From contig JADBXZ010000022.1 of the NCBI GenBank assembly GCA_020403265.1, positions 32,388 to 96,387 of the forward strand: a DNA stretch of 64,000 bases. The letters are read 5' to 3'. The DNA comes from Bacteroidota bacterium. Its GTDB lineage: Bacteria; Bacteroidota; Bacteroidia; B-17B0; Aurantibacillaceae. Positions 1 to 9,102 of the stretch are shown here, piece by piece. The notes beneath the pieces were generated by a model that saw nothing but the letters and a program-made list of their open reading frames with translations, did no database searches and had not been told where the DNA came from. Position numbers and translations under genes: made by a program. The first letter of the stretch is position 1; each line of letters starts with the position of its first letter.

Positions 1-222
1 AAGAAATATTCATTTGTGGTTTCTGTTTTGAGTGGTCATTCTAATTTTTTGTTCATAAAAGTAAAGGATGCAGATAAACTCTGTTCCTATCTCCTACATA
101 CTAAAATATTAATAAGTAACAGAGGTAGCTTATTAAATTGTACTAATTATGTTCGAATAAGCATTGGAAACATTGAAGAGAATAATAGATTAATTGACGC
201 GCTAAATAATTTTAAATCATGA
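1..222 (+). CDS. hisC: Histidinol-phosphate aminotransferase, C-terminal fragment
   Basis: The reading frame is open from the first base, so this is the 3' end of a gene that starts before the window. The last about 70 residues end with VRISIGNIEENNRLIDAL, the usual C-terminal signature of HisC, the PLP enzyme that transaminates imidazole-acetol phosphate in histidine synthesis. Its position directly before hisB, with a 4-bp ATGA overlap, supports the call and implies translational coupling. The PLP-lysine region lies outside the window, so catalytic residues cannot be checked. The internal GTG at 16 is not a real start. Confidence 0.88.
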   Translation, partial: KKYSFVVSVLSGHSNFLFIKVKDADKLCSYLLHTKILISNRGSLLNCTNYVRISIGNIEENNRLIDALNNFKS

Positions 223-1319
223 AGAAGATATTATTTATTGACAGAGATGGGACACTAATTGTGGAGCCAAAAACCGATTTTCAAATAGATAGTTTTGAAA
301 AACTTAAGTTTTTACCACATGTTATAACTAATTTGGCTAAAATTGCTGAACAACTCGATTTCGAGTTAGTGATGGTAACAAATCAGGATGGTTTAGGAAC
401 GAAATCCTTTCCTGAAAACACATTTTGGCCGGTGCAAAACTTTTTGGTTGATACACTTAAACTGCATGGCATAGAATTTAAGGCAATACATATTGATAAA
501 AGCTTTGAAAGAGAGAATAAACCCACCCGTAAACCAGGAATAGCTATGCTCAAAGCTTACTTTTCAAATAAATACGATTTAAGAAATTCTTATGTAATAG
601 GTGACAGATTAACCGATATTAAATTGGCAGAAAATTTAGGTTGTAATGGAATTTTAATTTCAAATAAAAAGCAAAAATTAGGTTCACCTCATAAAGTTGT
701 AAAAGATTGGAATGCCATTTATCAATTACTTAAGGTTCCTTCTAGAACAGTTTACCACCAACGTCAAACAAAGGAAACTGATATTAAAATATATCTAACT
801 TTAGATGGTGAGGGGCGTTCTAAAATTGAAACCGGACTTGGTTTTTTTAATCATATGTTGGATCAGATTGCCAAGCATGGATTAATAAATCTTGAAATTC
901 ATTGCAATGGAGATTTGCATGTTGATGAGCATCATACTGTAGAAGATGTTGCAATTGCTTTAGGTGAAGCTTTTGGTAAAGCACTTGGAGACAAATTAGG
1001 GATAGAGCGCTATGGTTTTTGTTTGCCGATGGATGATTGTTTAGCACAGGTTGCCATCGATTTTGGTGGACGAAACTGGATAGAATGGCAAGCAGACTTT
1101 AAGCGTGAAAAAGTAGGTGATGTGCCAACAGAATTATTCTTTCATTTTTTTAAATCATTTAGTGATGCCTCTAAATGCAATTTGAATATTAAAGCAGAAG
1201 GAATTAATGAACATCATAAAATTGAGGCTATTTTTAAGGCGTTTGCTAAGGCAATTAAAATGGCAATTAAACAAGATTTTGAGAAAAGAATTTTACCTTC
1301 TACAAAAGGAATGTTATAG
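219..1319 (+). CDS. hisB: Bifunctional histidinol-phosphatase / imidazoleglycerol-phosphate dehydratase
   Basis: 366 residues with two domains. Residues 1 to about 165 form a HAD-type phosphatase: nucleophile motif DRDGT (Asp8, Asp10) and a later GDRLTD motif, which removes phosphate from histidinol phosphate. Residues about 170-366 form the manganese-dependent IGP dehydratase, with the two metal-binding HH motifs at about 238 (HHTVED) and 332 (HHKIE) and the conserved DDCLAQVAIDFGGR stretch. The fusion is the same as in enterobacteria and is common in Bacteroidota. It overlaps hisC by 4 bp and is followed after 3 bp by hisH. Both active sites look intact. Confidence 0.97.
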   Translation: MKKILFIDRDGTLIVEPKTDFQIDSFEKLKFLPHVITNLAKIAEQLDFELVMVTNQDGLGTKSFPENTFWPVQNFLVDTLKLHGIEFKAIHIDKSFERENKPTRKPGIAMLKAYFSNKYDLRNSYVIGDRLTDIKLAENLGCNGILISNKKQKLGSPHKVVKDWNAIYQLLKVPSRTVYHQRQTKETDIKIYLTLDGEGRSKIETGLGFFNHMLDQIAKHGLINLEIHCNGDLHVDEHHTVEDVAIALGEAFGKALGDKLGIERYGFCLPMDDCLAQVAIDFGGRNWIEWQADFKREKVGDVPTELFFHFFKSFSDASKCNLNIKAEGINEHHKIEAIFKAFAKAIKMAIKQDFEKRILPSTKGML

Positions 1320-1322
1320 TAT

Positions 1323-1910
1323 ATGAAAGTTGCGATTATAGATTATAATGCTGGAAATATCAAATCGGTTGAATTTGCTCTTAATCGGATAGGTATCCAG
1401 CCCCTGTTAACAAATAATTCAGATGAGTTGCTTTCTGCGGATAAGATAATTTTTCCGGGTGTAGGTGAGGCTAGCACCGCTATGAATTTTCTTAAACATT
1501 TGAAATTAGATGAGCAAATTAAAGAGTTGAAACAACCTGTGTTGGGAATTTGTTTGGGAATGCAACTAATGTGTTCATACTCAGAAGAAGGTTCAACAGA
1601 GTGTTTAGGTATTTTTCCGCAAAAAGTTAAACGATTTAATTCAGCAGAATTTAAAGTTCCTCAAATTGGATGGAATCAAATTTTAAATCTGAATAACCCT
1701 TTGTTTAGTGGGTTAACTCCCGAAAGTTATGTTTACTACGTGCATGGATTTTATGCTGAACTAGGCTCAAGTACTATTGCAGAGACTAATTATATTTTGA
1801 ATTACAGTGCTGCATTGAATAAAGGTAATTTTTATGGTGTTCAATTTCATCCTGAAAAATCAGGGAGCATAGGAGAAATTATATTACAGAATTTTATTGA
1901 GAGGATTTAA
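1323..1910 (+). CDS. hisH: Imidazole glycerol phosphate synthase, glutaminase subunit
   Basis: 195 residues, normal length for HisH. It is a class I glutamine amidotransferase with nucleophile Cys77 in GICLGMQ and the His176/Glu178 pair in QFHPEKSG. It supplies ammonia to HisF for the cyclisation that gives IGP and AICAR. It lies 3 bp after hisB and 9 bp before hisA, inside the his operon, and its partner hisF is two genes downstream. The catalytic triad is complete. Confidence 0.97.
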   Translation: MKVAIIDYNAGNIKSVEFALNRIGIQPLLTNNSDELLSADKIIFPGVGEASTAMNFLKHLKLDEQIKELKQPVLGICLGMQLMCSYSEEGSTECLGIFPQKVKRFNSAEFKVPQIGWNQILNLNNPLFSGLTPESYVYYVHGFYAELGSSTIAETNYILNYSAALNKGNFYGVQFHPEKSGSIGEIILQNFIERI

Positions 1911-1919
1911 ACCTAAAAA

Positions 1920-2666
1920 ATGAAAACAAATCATAATATGCAAATTATTCCAGCAATTGATTTGATTGATGGAAAATGTGTAAGACTAACACAAGGAGAT
2001 TATTTAAAGAAAACTATTTATAATGAAAATCCTTTAGAGGTTGCCAAGCAATTTGAAGGAATAGGTATTAAACGATTGCATTTGGTTGACCTCGATGGAG
2101 CAAAATCAGGTGAGGTAGTTAATTTTAAAGTACTTGAAAAAATTGCAAACAGCACTAAACTTATGATAGATTTTGGTGGCGGGATTAAAACTACAGAAAT
2201 GGTTCAGAATGTTTTAGATGCAGGTGCGTCGATGGCAACAGTTGGAAGCATAGCAGTTAAGAATGTGGAGTTATTTTATTCATGGATTAAACAATTCGGT
2301 TCTTCTCGCATATTTTTAGGAGCAGATGTTAAGAATGAATTAATCGCTATATCGGGCTGGTTAGAAACAACAGAACTTCATATACTTGATTTCTTGAGAG
2401 GTGCTCTGCATAATGGGTTAACGCAAGCGTTTTGCACGGATGTTAGTAAAGATGGTATGTTGGAAGGCCCTTCAATTGATCTTTACAAAAAAATTATAGA
2501 GACATTTCCTCAATTAGAATTAGTAGCAAGTGGTGGTGTGGCTAAATTAAATGATATAGAAAATCTTGGATTAACGGGTTGCAGTGGTGTGATTATTGGA
2601 AAAGCCATTTATGAGAACCGTATTTCAATGAATGAATTAGAAAATTATTTAAAGCATGTTAACTAA
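1920..2666 (+). CDS. hisA: ProFAR isomerase
   Basis: A 248-residue (beta/alpha)8 barrel that isomerises ProFAR to PRFAR. N-terminal [11 protein letters not shown] carries the catalytic Asp (Asp14 from the first ATG), the second acid lies in the CTDVSKDG segment (about Asp174), and phosphate-binding glycines follow in FGGGI and ASGGV. The family normally begins close to MQIIPAIDL, so the ATG at 1938 is an alternative, perhaps better, start; the longer form adds six residues. It overlaps hisF by 11 bp. Confidence 0.96.
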   Translation: MKTNHNMQIIPAIDLIDGKCVRLTQGDYLKKTIYNENPLEVAKQFEGIGIKRLHLVDLDGAKSGEVVNFKVLEKIANSTKLMIDFGGGIKTTEMVQNVLDAGASMATVGSIAVKNVELFYSWIKQFGSSRIFLGADVKNELIAISGWLETTELHILDFLRGALHNGLTQAFCTDVSKDGMLEGPSIDLYKKIIETFPQLELVASGGVAKLNDIENLGLTGCSGVIIGKAIYENRISMNELENYLKHVN

Positions 2667-3411
2667 ACGAATTATACCTTGTTTGGATATTAAAGACGGG
2701 CGAACTGTTAAGGGCATTAACTTTGAAAACATAAAGGATGCAGGTGACCCGGTAGAATTAGCAATTAATTATTGTCAAGCAGGAGCTGACGAGTTGGTGT
2801 TTTTGGATATTACAGCAACAAATGATAAACGAAAAACGTTAACAGAATTGGTTAAGAAAATAGCACTGCACATAAACATTCCATTTACGGTTGGTGGCGG
2901 TATCAGTTCATCTGAAGATGTTAGGGCTTTATTAAATTCAGGTGCAGATAAGGTATCAGTTAATACGGCTGCGTATAACAATCCTACTTTAATAACAGAG
3001 TTGGCTAAACAGTTTGGTTCACAATGCATTGTTTTAGCAATTGATACTAAAAAGGTAGATGGCAATTGGTACGTTTATTTAAATGGAGGTAAGGTGAAAA
3101 CCACAACAATGGCTTTAGACTGGGCTATTGAAGGAGTGCAGCGAGGTGCCGGTGAAATTTTATTGACATCCATGAATAACGACGGAACCAAGGATGGATT
3201 TGCAATCGAAATAACGGGGGAAATTTCTAAAGCGGTAAATGTTCCTGTAATTGCCAGCGGAGGTGCCGGAATCACCGAACATTTTAAAGAAGTTTTTGAA
3301 TTAGGATGTGCAGATGCAGCGCTTGCTGCAAGTGTTTTTCACTATGGGGAAATTGAAATAAAAGCATTAAAAAAATATTTGAAAAAAAACAATATCCATG
3401 TCAGAATTTAA
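2656..3411 (+). CDS. hisF: Imidazole glycerol phosphate synthase, cyclase subunit
   Basis: 251 residues, full length. The barrel begins with [12 protein letters not shown], giving catalytic Asp11, and the second catalytic Asp130 is in [17 protein letters not shown] and VIASGGAG are the phosphate loops. It works with HisH to make IGP and AICAR. The start overlaps the end of hisA by 11 bp and the end overlaps hisIE by 14 bp, so translation of hisA, hisF and hisIE is probably coupled. Confidence 0.97.
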   Translation: MLTKRIIPCLDIKDGRTVKGINFENIKDAGDPVELAINYCQAGADELVFLDITATNDKRKTLTELVKKIALHINIPFTVGGGISSSEDVRALLNSGADKVSVNTAAYNNPTLITELAKQFGSQCIVLAIDTKKVDGNWYVYLNGGKVKTTTMALDWAIEGVQRGAGEILLTSMNNDGTKDGFAIEITGEISKAVNVPVIASGGAGITEHFKEVFELGCADAALAASVFHYGEIEIKALKKYLKKNNIHVRI

Positions 3412-4009
3412 TACAAAACGACCAGAGTTTGAGAAATATGTAGATGGGTTAATGCCAGCTATAATTCAGGATGCCAATACTAAAGTGGTATTAATGCTCG
3501 GGTTTATGAACGAAGAATCGTTTCAAAAAACATTGCAAACAAAACTTATCACATTTTTCTCTCGCTCCAAAAACAGGCTATGGACAAAAGGCGAGGGTAG
3601 TAAAAATTATATGCATTTGGTTTCACATGTTATAGATTGCGATAATGACACTTTACTTTTTCAAGTCAATCCGGCCGGTCCGGTTTGCCACACAGGAACG
3701 GATACATGTTTTGGGAATTGTGAAGATAGTCATGGGTTTATTTACAAATTAGAGGGAGTAATTGATAGCCGGATTGCTTTTCCAACTGAGCAATCCTATG
3801 TTAATAAACTCTTGTCTAAGGGAATTAATAAAGTTGCTCAAAAAGTTGGTGAAGAAGCAGTTGAACTGGTTATTGAAGCTAAAGATACTAATCGAGACTT
3901 GTTTCTGGGGGAAGCAGCAGATTTAATGTTTCACTTTATATTGCTTATAAAAGCCAAAGGTTACTCATTAAAGGATGTTGAGACCGTATTAAAAGAACGC
4001 CACAAATAA
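3398..4009 (+). CDS. hisI: Phosphoribosyl-AMP cyclohydrolase / phosphoribosyl-ATP pyrophosphatase
   Basis: 203 residues, the bifunctional HisIE form. The N-terminal PRA-cyclohydrolase domain (about 1-110) has [20 protein letters not shown] and the metal site DCDND (about 80-84) with Cys97 and Cys104 in CHTGTDTC. The C-terminal HisE domain (about 115-203) has [15 protein letters not shown] and GEAADLMFH, the acidic Mg-binding pattern of the MazG-like fold. It is the last gene of the his operon; hisG and hisD would be expected before the window. No clear terminator hairpin follows. Confidence 0.96.
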   Translation: MSEFNTKRPEFEKYVDGLMPAIIQDANTKVVLMLGFMNEESFQKTLQTKLITFFSRSKNRLWTKGEGSKNYMHLVSHVIDCDNDTLLFQVNPAGPVCHTGTDTCFGNCEDSHGFIYKLEGVIDSRIAFPTEQSYVNKLLSKGINKVAQKVGEEAVELVIEAKDTNRDLFLGEAADLMFHFILLIKAKGYSLKDVETVLKERHK

Positions 4010-4069
4010 CAAAGCAATCCGAAGTACTTTTTAAACTGACATCTTTTTTGTATTTTAGAACTTTGGATT

Positions 4070-6970
4070 ATTAAGAAGTTCATAACATATTTACTGGTTA
4101 TACCATTAATAATTTTTTCTCAGACGCCTATTTTTAATTTTCATTCTCTAGGGGCCGAGGAAGGATTGAATAATAATAATATATTTAATATTCAACAACA
4201 TAAAAGCGGGTTAATATATGTTACCACGCAAAATGGTATTTATCAATATGACGGGTATAATTTTCAAAAGTTAAAATTAGGCAGAATCAACAGTAATGTT
4301 TTGCAAAATGCGTTTCTGAATAACGATGATTTGTATTTGTCAGTGAGAAATGAAGGTATTGCAAACTACAATGTTGTGTCTGGAGAATTGGCGCAAAAAA
4401 ATGCGTTAAAATTTAAAAATAATGCTGACCAAATTGTAACTACCGATAAATATATATATGCATTATTAAGTGGCATTAGATTAACCATTTTAAACTTGGA
4501 AAATGGTCAAATCATAGAACAAAGTAATATTAATGGTATTGCCCAAAGAATTTACTGCATATTTAAAACTCAAACCAATAGAATATTAATAGGTAAGGAT
4601 GATGGATTGTATGATGTAACAGATGGTAATGCAATTAAAATTAATTTACCACTTAAAAATCAACCGGTTTATTCCATTACCGAAAATAATAACGGAGAGT
4701 TAATTCTGGGTTCGACAAATAAAATATTTGTTACTGGTGGTAATAAAATTATAAAGGAAATTATTCCAACTTATGCAAAAAGCAGTAAAACTTTTTTGCT
4801 CGGAGGTGAAAAAAGCATTAATAAATTAGTCGTTGATAAGTACAATAGAATATGGTTTACCTCTTATCCTGACGATAATTTATATGTGCAGTTTGAAAAT
4901 GTTACATTCAATGTATTTGATATTTTAGACATTCCATCAAACTTAATCAATTGTATTTATAAAGATAACAAAGAAAATATATGGGTAGGTACATTTAATG
5001 ATGGCTTATTCTATATTCAGAATCCATCTTTTAATAGTTATAGTTTCAATTTAAATAGCAAACCACTCAATATTAATCAGGTATTGCTTAAAAACAAAGT
5101 GCTTATTGCTGCTACAGGTAATGGCTTGTACGGAATGAATGTTGAAACTAACGAAGCCAAGGTCTTGTCTAAGCCAGACGATATTTTCCCGGATCAAATT
5201 TTGGGAATAAAGGAAATTAATAACCTAATTTATTATTTCAAGAAAAGTCAGTTTGTATTAAATAAATCTACTTTTCAGTCGAAAACTAATCTGTTAAGAT
5301 TTGAGCCGGTTATCGCTACTTTACACTTTTCGTTAGATGATCAAACTGCAATTGTAGCAGACAGATTTTCAAATCTTCTTTTAACCAATTCAAATGGCAC
5401 AAAAACAATTGATACGCTGGTTTCATTTCCAAATTACAGAACGAACATTAATGCGTTATTCAAGTTAAATGACACACTTTTTATAGGTACTAACGAAGGG
5501 TTATACATATATGATTTTAAATCTAAGAATTATCGATTTAGTGATTTACCTAAAACTAATTTTAAGATTAATGATATAGCACTAATTAATGGTAAAATTT
5601 ATTTGGCTCATGAGGGTGGAATTACTGATTACTCTGCCAATCAATTAAAGGAGCAGCTTGGAACTTTTGCTTTAAATAGTGTTAAGAAAATAAAGTATTT
5701 TGCTGATAGAATTTGGTTAGCTACTCAGAATGGTTGTTTGATATGCGACAAAAATTTAGTACCAATTCACTTATTGGACAAGGCTTTTGGTTTGCAATCA
5801 AATAATATAAACGATATTTTTTTCAATGAAAACAATGTTGTTGTTTCAACAAGCAGGGGAGTTGCCTTAATAGATACTGGTAGTGTTGGCATTAATCAAC
5901 CTCAGTTACAATCTGTAAAAATTTCTTCAATACTTGTAGATGGCATTCAATTACCGGTAGAATCCAATGTTATTAAATTGAATGCAAATCAAAAGGATGT
6001 TGCCATATCATTTATAAGTCCATATTTTAACAAACCCAATAAGCAGTATTATCGTTACAGAGTAAATAATGGTTTATGGAAAAGTATAGATAACTCTGTG
6101 TGTAATTTAGGTAACTTAGAAGGGGGAATCAGCAAAATAGAAATTCAAAATTCCCTGAATAAAATTAAATGGGCTAACTCAACTACCGTTTTATTTGAAA
6201 AGGAGAAAGCATTATCTAACGCCAATATTTTATACATTATCATTATTTTTGTTGGGTTGGCTTTAATTGCATTTGCAAGTTGGATTATCTTAAAACGAAT
6301 AAAGGTTAACGCTTTGAAGCGCTTACAAGATGAACAACAAATGAATTTATTGAAGCATCAGGCCATGAATTCGTTACTAAGTCCTCATTTTATTTTTAAT
6401 TCATTAACGTCTATACAAAATTACATTAACACCAATAATAGTTTAAAAGCAAGCGAGTACTTAGCAAAGTTTTCGAGGTTAATAAGAATGATTATTGAAA
6501 AGGCATCGCAAAGTGAAATTAATTTGACCGATGAATTGACAAGATTGAAGTATTATTTAGAACTAGAAAAAGAACGATTTAAAAATAAGTTTGACTATCA
6601 TCTTGATATAGACCCAAACATCAACCAGAATGAAGTCAAAATACCCAATATGATTATTCAGCCGCACGTTGAAAACTGTATTATTCATGGAATTCTTCCT
6701 AAAATGGAACATGGTAATTTGTTTATTAGAATTAAAAGAATTGACGCTGGAATTATGCAAATTCAAATAGAAGATGATGGTATAGGTTTAATTAAAGCGA
6801 AGGAACATGCTAAAACAGGTCATAAATCTCTGGGAACAAGTACCATTAAAAATATTCTCGAGATTAATTCAAAAATAAGCGGAAGAAGACAAGAGGTCTC
6901 TATGATTGACAAATCTACTATGAATGCGAACCAAACCGGTACTATCATCACCATTAATTTAGCACAATAA
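4070..6970 (+). CDS. Membrane sensor histidine kinase, Reg_prop propeller / LytS type
   Basis: A large exported sensor. After a signal peptide it has about 650 residues of two-component-regulator propeller repeats (motifs such as GLYIYD, IWFTSYPDDN and NIWVGTFNDGLF), then a YxYxY-type Ig-like module (QYYRYRVNNGLW), one transmembrane segment (about 6230-6295) and a cytoplasmic kinase of the LytS/YehU class. The phospho-acceptor His is in LSPHFIFNSLTS, the N-box in PHVENCIIHG and the G-box in IEDDGIGL. No receiver or LytTR regulator is next to it. The first standard start is TTG at 4166, but the same frame runs back to 4040 and encodes KKFITYLLVIPLIIFSQ, a clear signal peptide. No ATG, GTG, TTG or CTG precedes it, so an ATT at 4070 (or 4067) is the best candidate start. 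Confidence 0.88.
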   Translation: MKKFITYLLVIPLIIFSQTPIFNFHSLGAEEGLNNNNIFNIQQHKSGLIYVTTQNGIYQYDGYNFQKLKLGRINSNVLQNAFLNNDDLYLSVRNEGIANYNVVSGELAQKNALKFKNNADQIVTTDKYIYALLSGIRLTILNLENGQIIEQSNINGIAQRIYCIFKTQTNRILIGKDDGLYDVTDGNAIKINLPLKNQPVYSITENNNGELILGSTNKIFVTGGNKIIKEIIPTYAKSSKTFLLGGEKSINKLVVDKYNRIWFTSYPDDNLYVQFENVTFNVFDILDIPSNLINCIYKDNKENIWVGTFNDGLFYIQNPSFNSYSFNLNSKPLNINQVLLKNKVLIAATGNGLYGMNVETNEAKVLSKPDDIFPDQILGIKEINNLIYYFKKSQFVLNKSTFQSKTNLLRFEPVIATLHFSLDDQTAIVADRFSNLLLTNSNGTKTIDTLVSFPNYRTNINALFKLNDTLFIGTNEGLYIYDFKSKNYRFSDLPKTNFKINDIALINGKIYLAHEGGITDYSANQLKEQLGTFALNSVKKIKYFADRIWLATQNGCLICDKNLVPIHLLDKAFGLQSNNINDIFFNENNVVVSTSRGVALIDTGSVGINQPQLQSVKISSILVDGIQLPVESNVIKLNANQKDVAISFISPYFNKPNKQYYRYRVNNGLWKSIDNSVCNLGNLEGGISKIEIQNSLNKIKWANSTTVLFEKEKALSNANILYIIIIFVGLALIAFASWIILKRIKVNALKRLQDEQQMNLLKHQAMNSLLSPHFIFNSLTSIQNYINTNNSLKASEYLAKFSRLIRMIIEKASQSEINLTDELTRLKYYLELEKERFKNKFDYHLDIDPNINQNEVKIPNMIIQPHVENCIIHGILPKMEHGNLFIRIKRIDAGIMQIQIEDDGIGLIKAKEHAKTGHKSLGTSTIKNILEINSKISGRRQEVSMIDKSTMNANQTGTIITINLAQ

Positions 6971-7950
6971 AAATTTATTTTACATATTTATTTATTTGTT
7001 TAGCACTTTGTTTAGGTGCACAAAAAAATCTTTTACCTGACACCACAGGATTTTGTGCAGGAGATACAGCAAAAATTGAGTTAAAAGAGAGGTTGGAAAA
7101 AAACGCCAGTATTGAATGGACAACCCCTTACCGAATTATTTACAATACTAAAAAAATTGTTGCAAACACAAGTGTTGGGAAATATTATGTAAAAGTAACC
7201 TCAGGTAAAAATGTATACTTCGACAGTACATTCATTAAAATGTACCCAAAACCAAAGCGTTTGTTAAGAGACACTACAGTTTGCAAAAGCAAGACGGTGG
7301 TTTTGGATGCTAAGAATCAAGGTGCACGATATTTCTGGAATACAGGAGATGTAACTGAAAAAATTAAGGTAGAAGCTAGCGGAAAATATTGGGTTAGAAT
7401 TAATAATGGTGGGTGTGGTGTGATTGATTCGGTGAATGTAAAAATAATTAGCACGCAAAATCAGCTTAATTCTGAACACACATTTTGTTTGAGCGAAAGT
7501 AACAAATTGATTTCTATTAAACCCGGATCTTCAACTAAGATATTATGGAGCAATGGCTCAACTGGTAATGCGATAAATGTTTTAAAGGAAGGTGTTTACT
7601 GGGTTCAAACCGAGAGTAAACAATGTGGAAAACAAACAGACAGCGCCAGGGTTAAGTTTAAGGCATGCGACTGTGAGATGCTTATACCAAATAGCTTTAC
7701 GCCTAATGAAGACAATAAAAATGATTATTTTTTTCCTTTATTGCAGTGTGAGTATACGTACTTTAATTTGGTAATTTCAGATCGTTACGGTAACACCGTA
7801 TTTGTTACAAGTAACCCAAATGCGAAATGGGATGGAAGATACAAAGGTAATTTGTGTCCGGAGGATAATTATGTTTACACGATAGAGAGTATTGAAAAGG
7901 GTTCCGAGAAAAAAGCGGTAAGGAATGGTTATATATCCTTATTTAGATAG
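6967..7950 (+). CDS. Secreted Ig-like protein with type B T9SS sorting domain
   Basis: About 327 residues if translated from the beginning of its signal peptide. Three similar about 80-residue Ig/PKD-like repeats (each with a Cys, a W near its middle and a KYWV or VYWV strand) are followed by a gliding-motility-associated C-terminal domain. That domain has IPNSFTPNEDNKNDYF, a YGNTVF strand, WDGRYKG and a final GYISLFR, the type B cargo signal for the type IX secretion system. Signal peptide: KIYFTYLFICLALCLGAQ. The frame opens after a stop at 6955-6957 and contains no ATG, GTG, TTG or CTG before the TTG at 7093, which would remove the signal peptide. ATA at 6967, overlapping the kinase stop as ATAA, is the most natural start. 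It is probably co-transcribed with the kinase. Confidence 0.85.
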   Translation: MKIYFTYLFICLALCLGAQKNLLPDTTGFCAGDTAKIELKERLEKNASIEWTTPYRIIYNTKKIVANTSVGKYYVKVTSGKNVYFDSTFIKMYPKPKRLLRDTTVCKSKTVVLDAKNQGARYFWNTGDVTEKIKVEASGKYWVRINNGGCGVIDSVNVKIISTQNQLNSEHTFCLSESNKLISIKPGSSTKILWSNGSTGNAINVLKEGVYWVQTESKQCGKQTDSARVKFKACDCEMLIPNSFTPNEDNKNDYFFPLLQCEYTYFNLVISDRYGNTVFVTSNPNAKWDGRYKGNLCPEDNYVYTIESIEKGSEKKAVRNGYISLFR

Positions 7951-7970
7951 CAATAATTAAAATTAAATAT

Positions 7971-8357
7971 ATGATACTAAAAACATTTGAAACCGATACT
8001 TACATCATGAAAGTACACGACAATGCACTTGTTGAATTTTTAATTAAAGAAAATGTAGAGTTTAAAGAATCAGACATCTGGTTGTCAAAACAACAATGTT
8101 ATGAATGTATGCCGAATGCTAAATTTTATGTGTTGCTTGAAAGCGAGGCAAGATTGAAAATCAGTTCTGATGCTAAATTGGCAGCGGCTTCTGAAAAATA
8201 CGGCGAACATGTAGCTGCTTTGGCTTTGTGTAGCTCAAATTTAGAGCATAAAATTTTCGGAAATATTTATTTAAAATACCACAAACCGTTTGTTATTACT
8301 CGTTTTTTTGATGATCGCGAAACAGCTTTATTTTGGTTAAATTCTAAGATGTCCTAA
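7971..8357 (+). CDS. STAS/SpoIIAA-like small cytoplasmic protein
   Basis: 128 residues without signal peptide or membrane segment. The pattern of alternating strands and helices and the ending ITRFFDDRETALFWLNS resemble the SpoIIAA-like/STAS-domain family common in Bacteroidota, whose members end in a similar F-F-x-x-x-x-x-A-x-x-WL motif. The cellular role of these proteins is not known. The 3' end overlaps the end of the convergent gene by 4 bp. The fold assignment is moderate; no catalytic residues are evident. Confidence 0.65.
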   Translation: MILKTFETDTYIMKVHDNALVEFLIKENVEFKESDIWLSKQQCYECMPNAKFYVLLESEARLKISSDAKLAAASEKYGEHVAALALCSSNLEHKIFGNIYLKYHKPFVITRFFDDRETALFWLNSKMS

Positions 8358-8653
8358 ATTAGCCATGTAATTATATCATGATGCAATTGAACATACTTTT
8401 TATTTTTTCTTTCTAGATTTACTTTTTCCTTGCTTGTAACAACAACCAATTTACTTACCTTACAATTCTTACAACTTTCATATCCTTGTTTAATCGCTTC
8501 TGTTAAGGTTATACCTCTCTTACCAGTTTTGGCCAGTTGACAGTTTTTAGCATGATATTTTTTTCCGCTTTCGGAAACATAAACTGTTTTAGCATTTGTT
8601 TTTGAGTAAAATAGACATATGAAAAAGATAAAAATAAAACCGAATTTCATCAT
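8354..8653 (-). CDS. Small exported protein with His/Cys-rich motif
   Basis: 99 residues with an N-terminal signal peptide (KFGFIFIFFICLFYSKTNA). The mature part starts VYVSESGKKYHAKNCQLAK and continues to GYESCKNC, i.e. a Y-H-x3-C ... C-x2-C arrangement like the short metal-binding or Ada-like module often found at the end of bacterial nuclease and envelope proteins. Here it stands almost alone. The 30-residue basic C-tail is not recognised. A TAATTTTG box lies 8 nt before the start. Function unknown; zinc binding is an inference from the Cys/His spacing. Confidence 0.72.
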   Translation of the reverse strand: MMKFGFIFIFFICLFYSKTNAKTVYVSESGKKYHAKNCQLAKTGKRGITLTEAIKQGYESCKNCKVSKLVVVTSKEKVNLERKNKKYVQLHHDIITWLI

Positions 8654-8660
8654 AGTTTGG

Positions 8661-8668
8661 CAAAATTA
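8661..8668 (-). promoter_or_regulatory. Bacteroidota -7 box (TAATTTTG), start-proximal
   Basis: Exact match to the TANNTTTG -7 consensus on the minus strand. Its G is 8 nt from the ATG at 8653, so the transcript would begin at or next to the start codon. No convincing -33 TTG at the usual spacing was seen. Confidence 0.4.
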
Positions 8669-8688
8669 AGCTATTTTTAAGAAGTAAA

Positions 8689-9090
8689 ATGCAAAATTCA
8701 TTAATCTTATTGCGTGGCTTGCCTGGGAGCGGAAAATCAACATTAGCTCATGTTTTAGAGGATGATCAAAGTGTTGTATTGAGTATTGATGATTATTTCA
8801 CAGATAAAAATGGAAACTATAGTTTTGTTTTTTCAGAAAATCATAAGGCTTATGAAGCCTGTATAAGCCGGACCTCTGATGCAATTAAAAATGGTGTAAA
8901 AAAAATCATCATTCATAACACGTTTACAATGGATTGGGAAATGGAGCCATATTTTAAATTGGCCTCAATTGGAAGCTATAGAATTTTTGTTGTAACAGTT
9001 GAGAATCGATTCAATTTGAAAAACACCCATGGTGTTTCAAATGGGCAACTAAAAAAAATGGCGGAGAAATACAAGGTCGTATTATTTTAA
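8689..9090 (+). CDS. P-loop kinase-like ATP-binding protein
   Basis: 133 residues. The N-terminus LILLRGLPGSGKSTLA is a Walker A motif (residues about 10-17), followed by LSIDDYFTDKNGNYSF and IIIHNTFTMDWEM, the layout of the small polynucleotide-kinase/NEDD4BP2-like AAA_33 family. These usually phosphorylate a nucleic acid end or small molecule, but the substrate cannot be deduced. It lies 12 bp before cdsA. Confidence 0.8.
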   Translation: MQNSLILLRGLPGSGKSTLAHVLEDDQSVVLSIDDYFTDKNGNYSFVFSENHKAYEACISRTSDAIKNGVKKIIIHNTFTMDWEMEPYFKLASIGSYRIFVVTVENRFNLKNTHGVSNGQLKKMAEKYKVVLF

Positions 9091-9098
9091 TACATTTG
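9091..9098 (+). promoter_or_regulatory. Bacteroidota -7 box (TACATTTG) before cdsA
   Basis: Exact TANNTTTG match directly after the upstream stop codon, with its G 5 nt before the cdsA ATG at 9103. It would give cdsA its own, essentially leaderless, transcript. Confidence 0.35.
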
Positions 9099-9102
9099 TA
9101 AC

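Noticed and set aside
847..1047. Minus-strand open frame inside hisB
   Set aside because: Lies opposite a well-supported enzyme gene, and its product has no recognisable feature.
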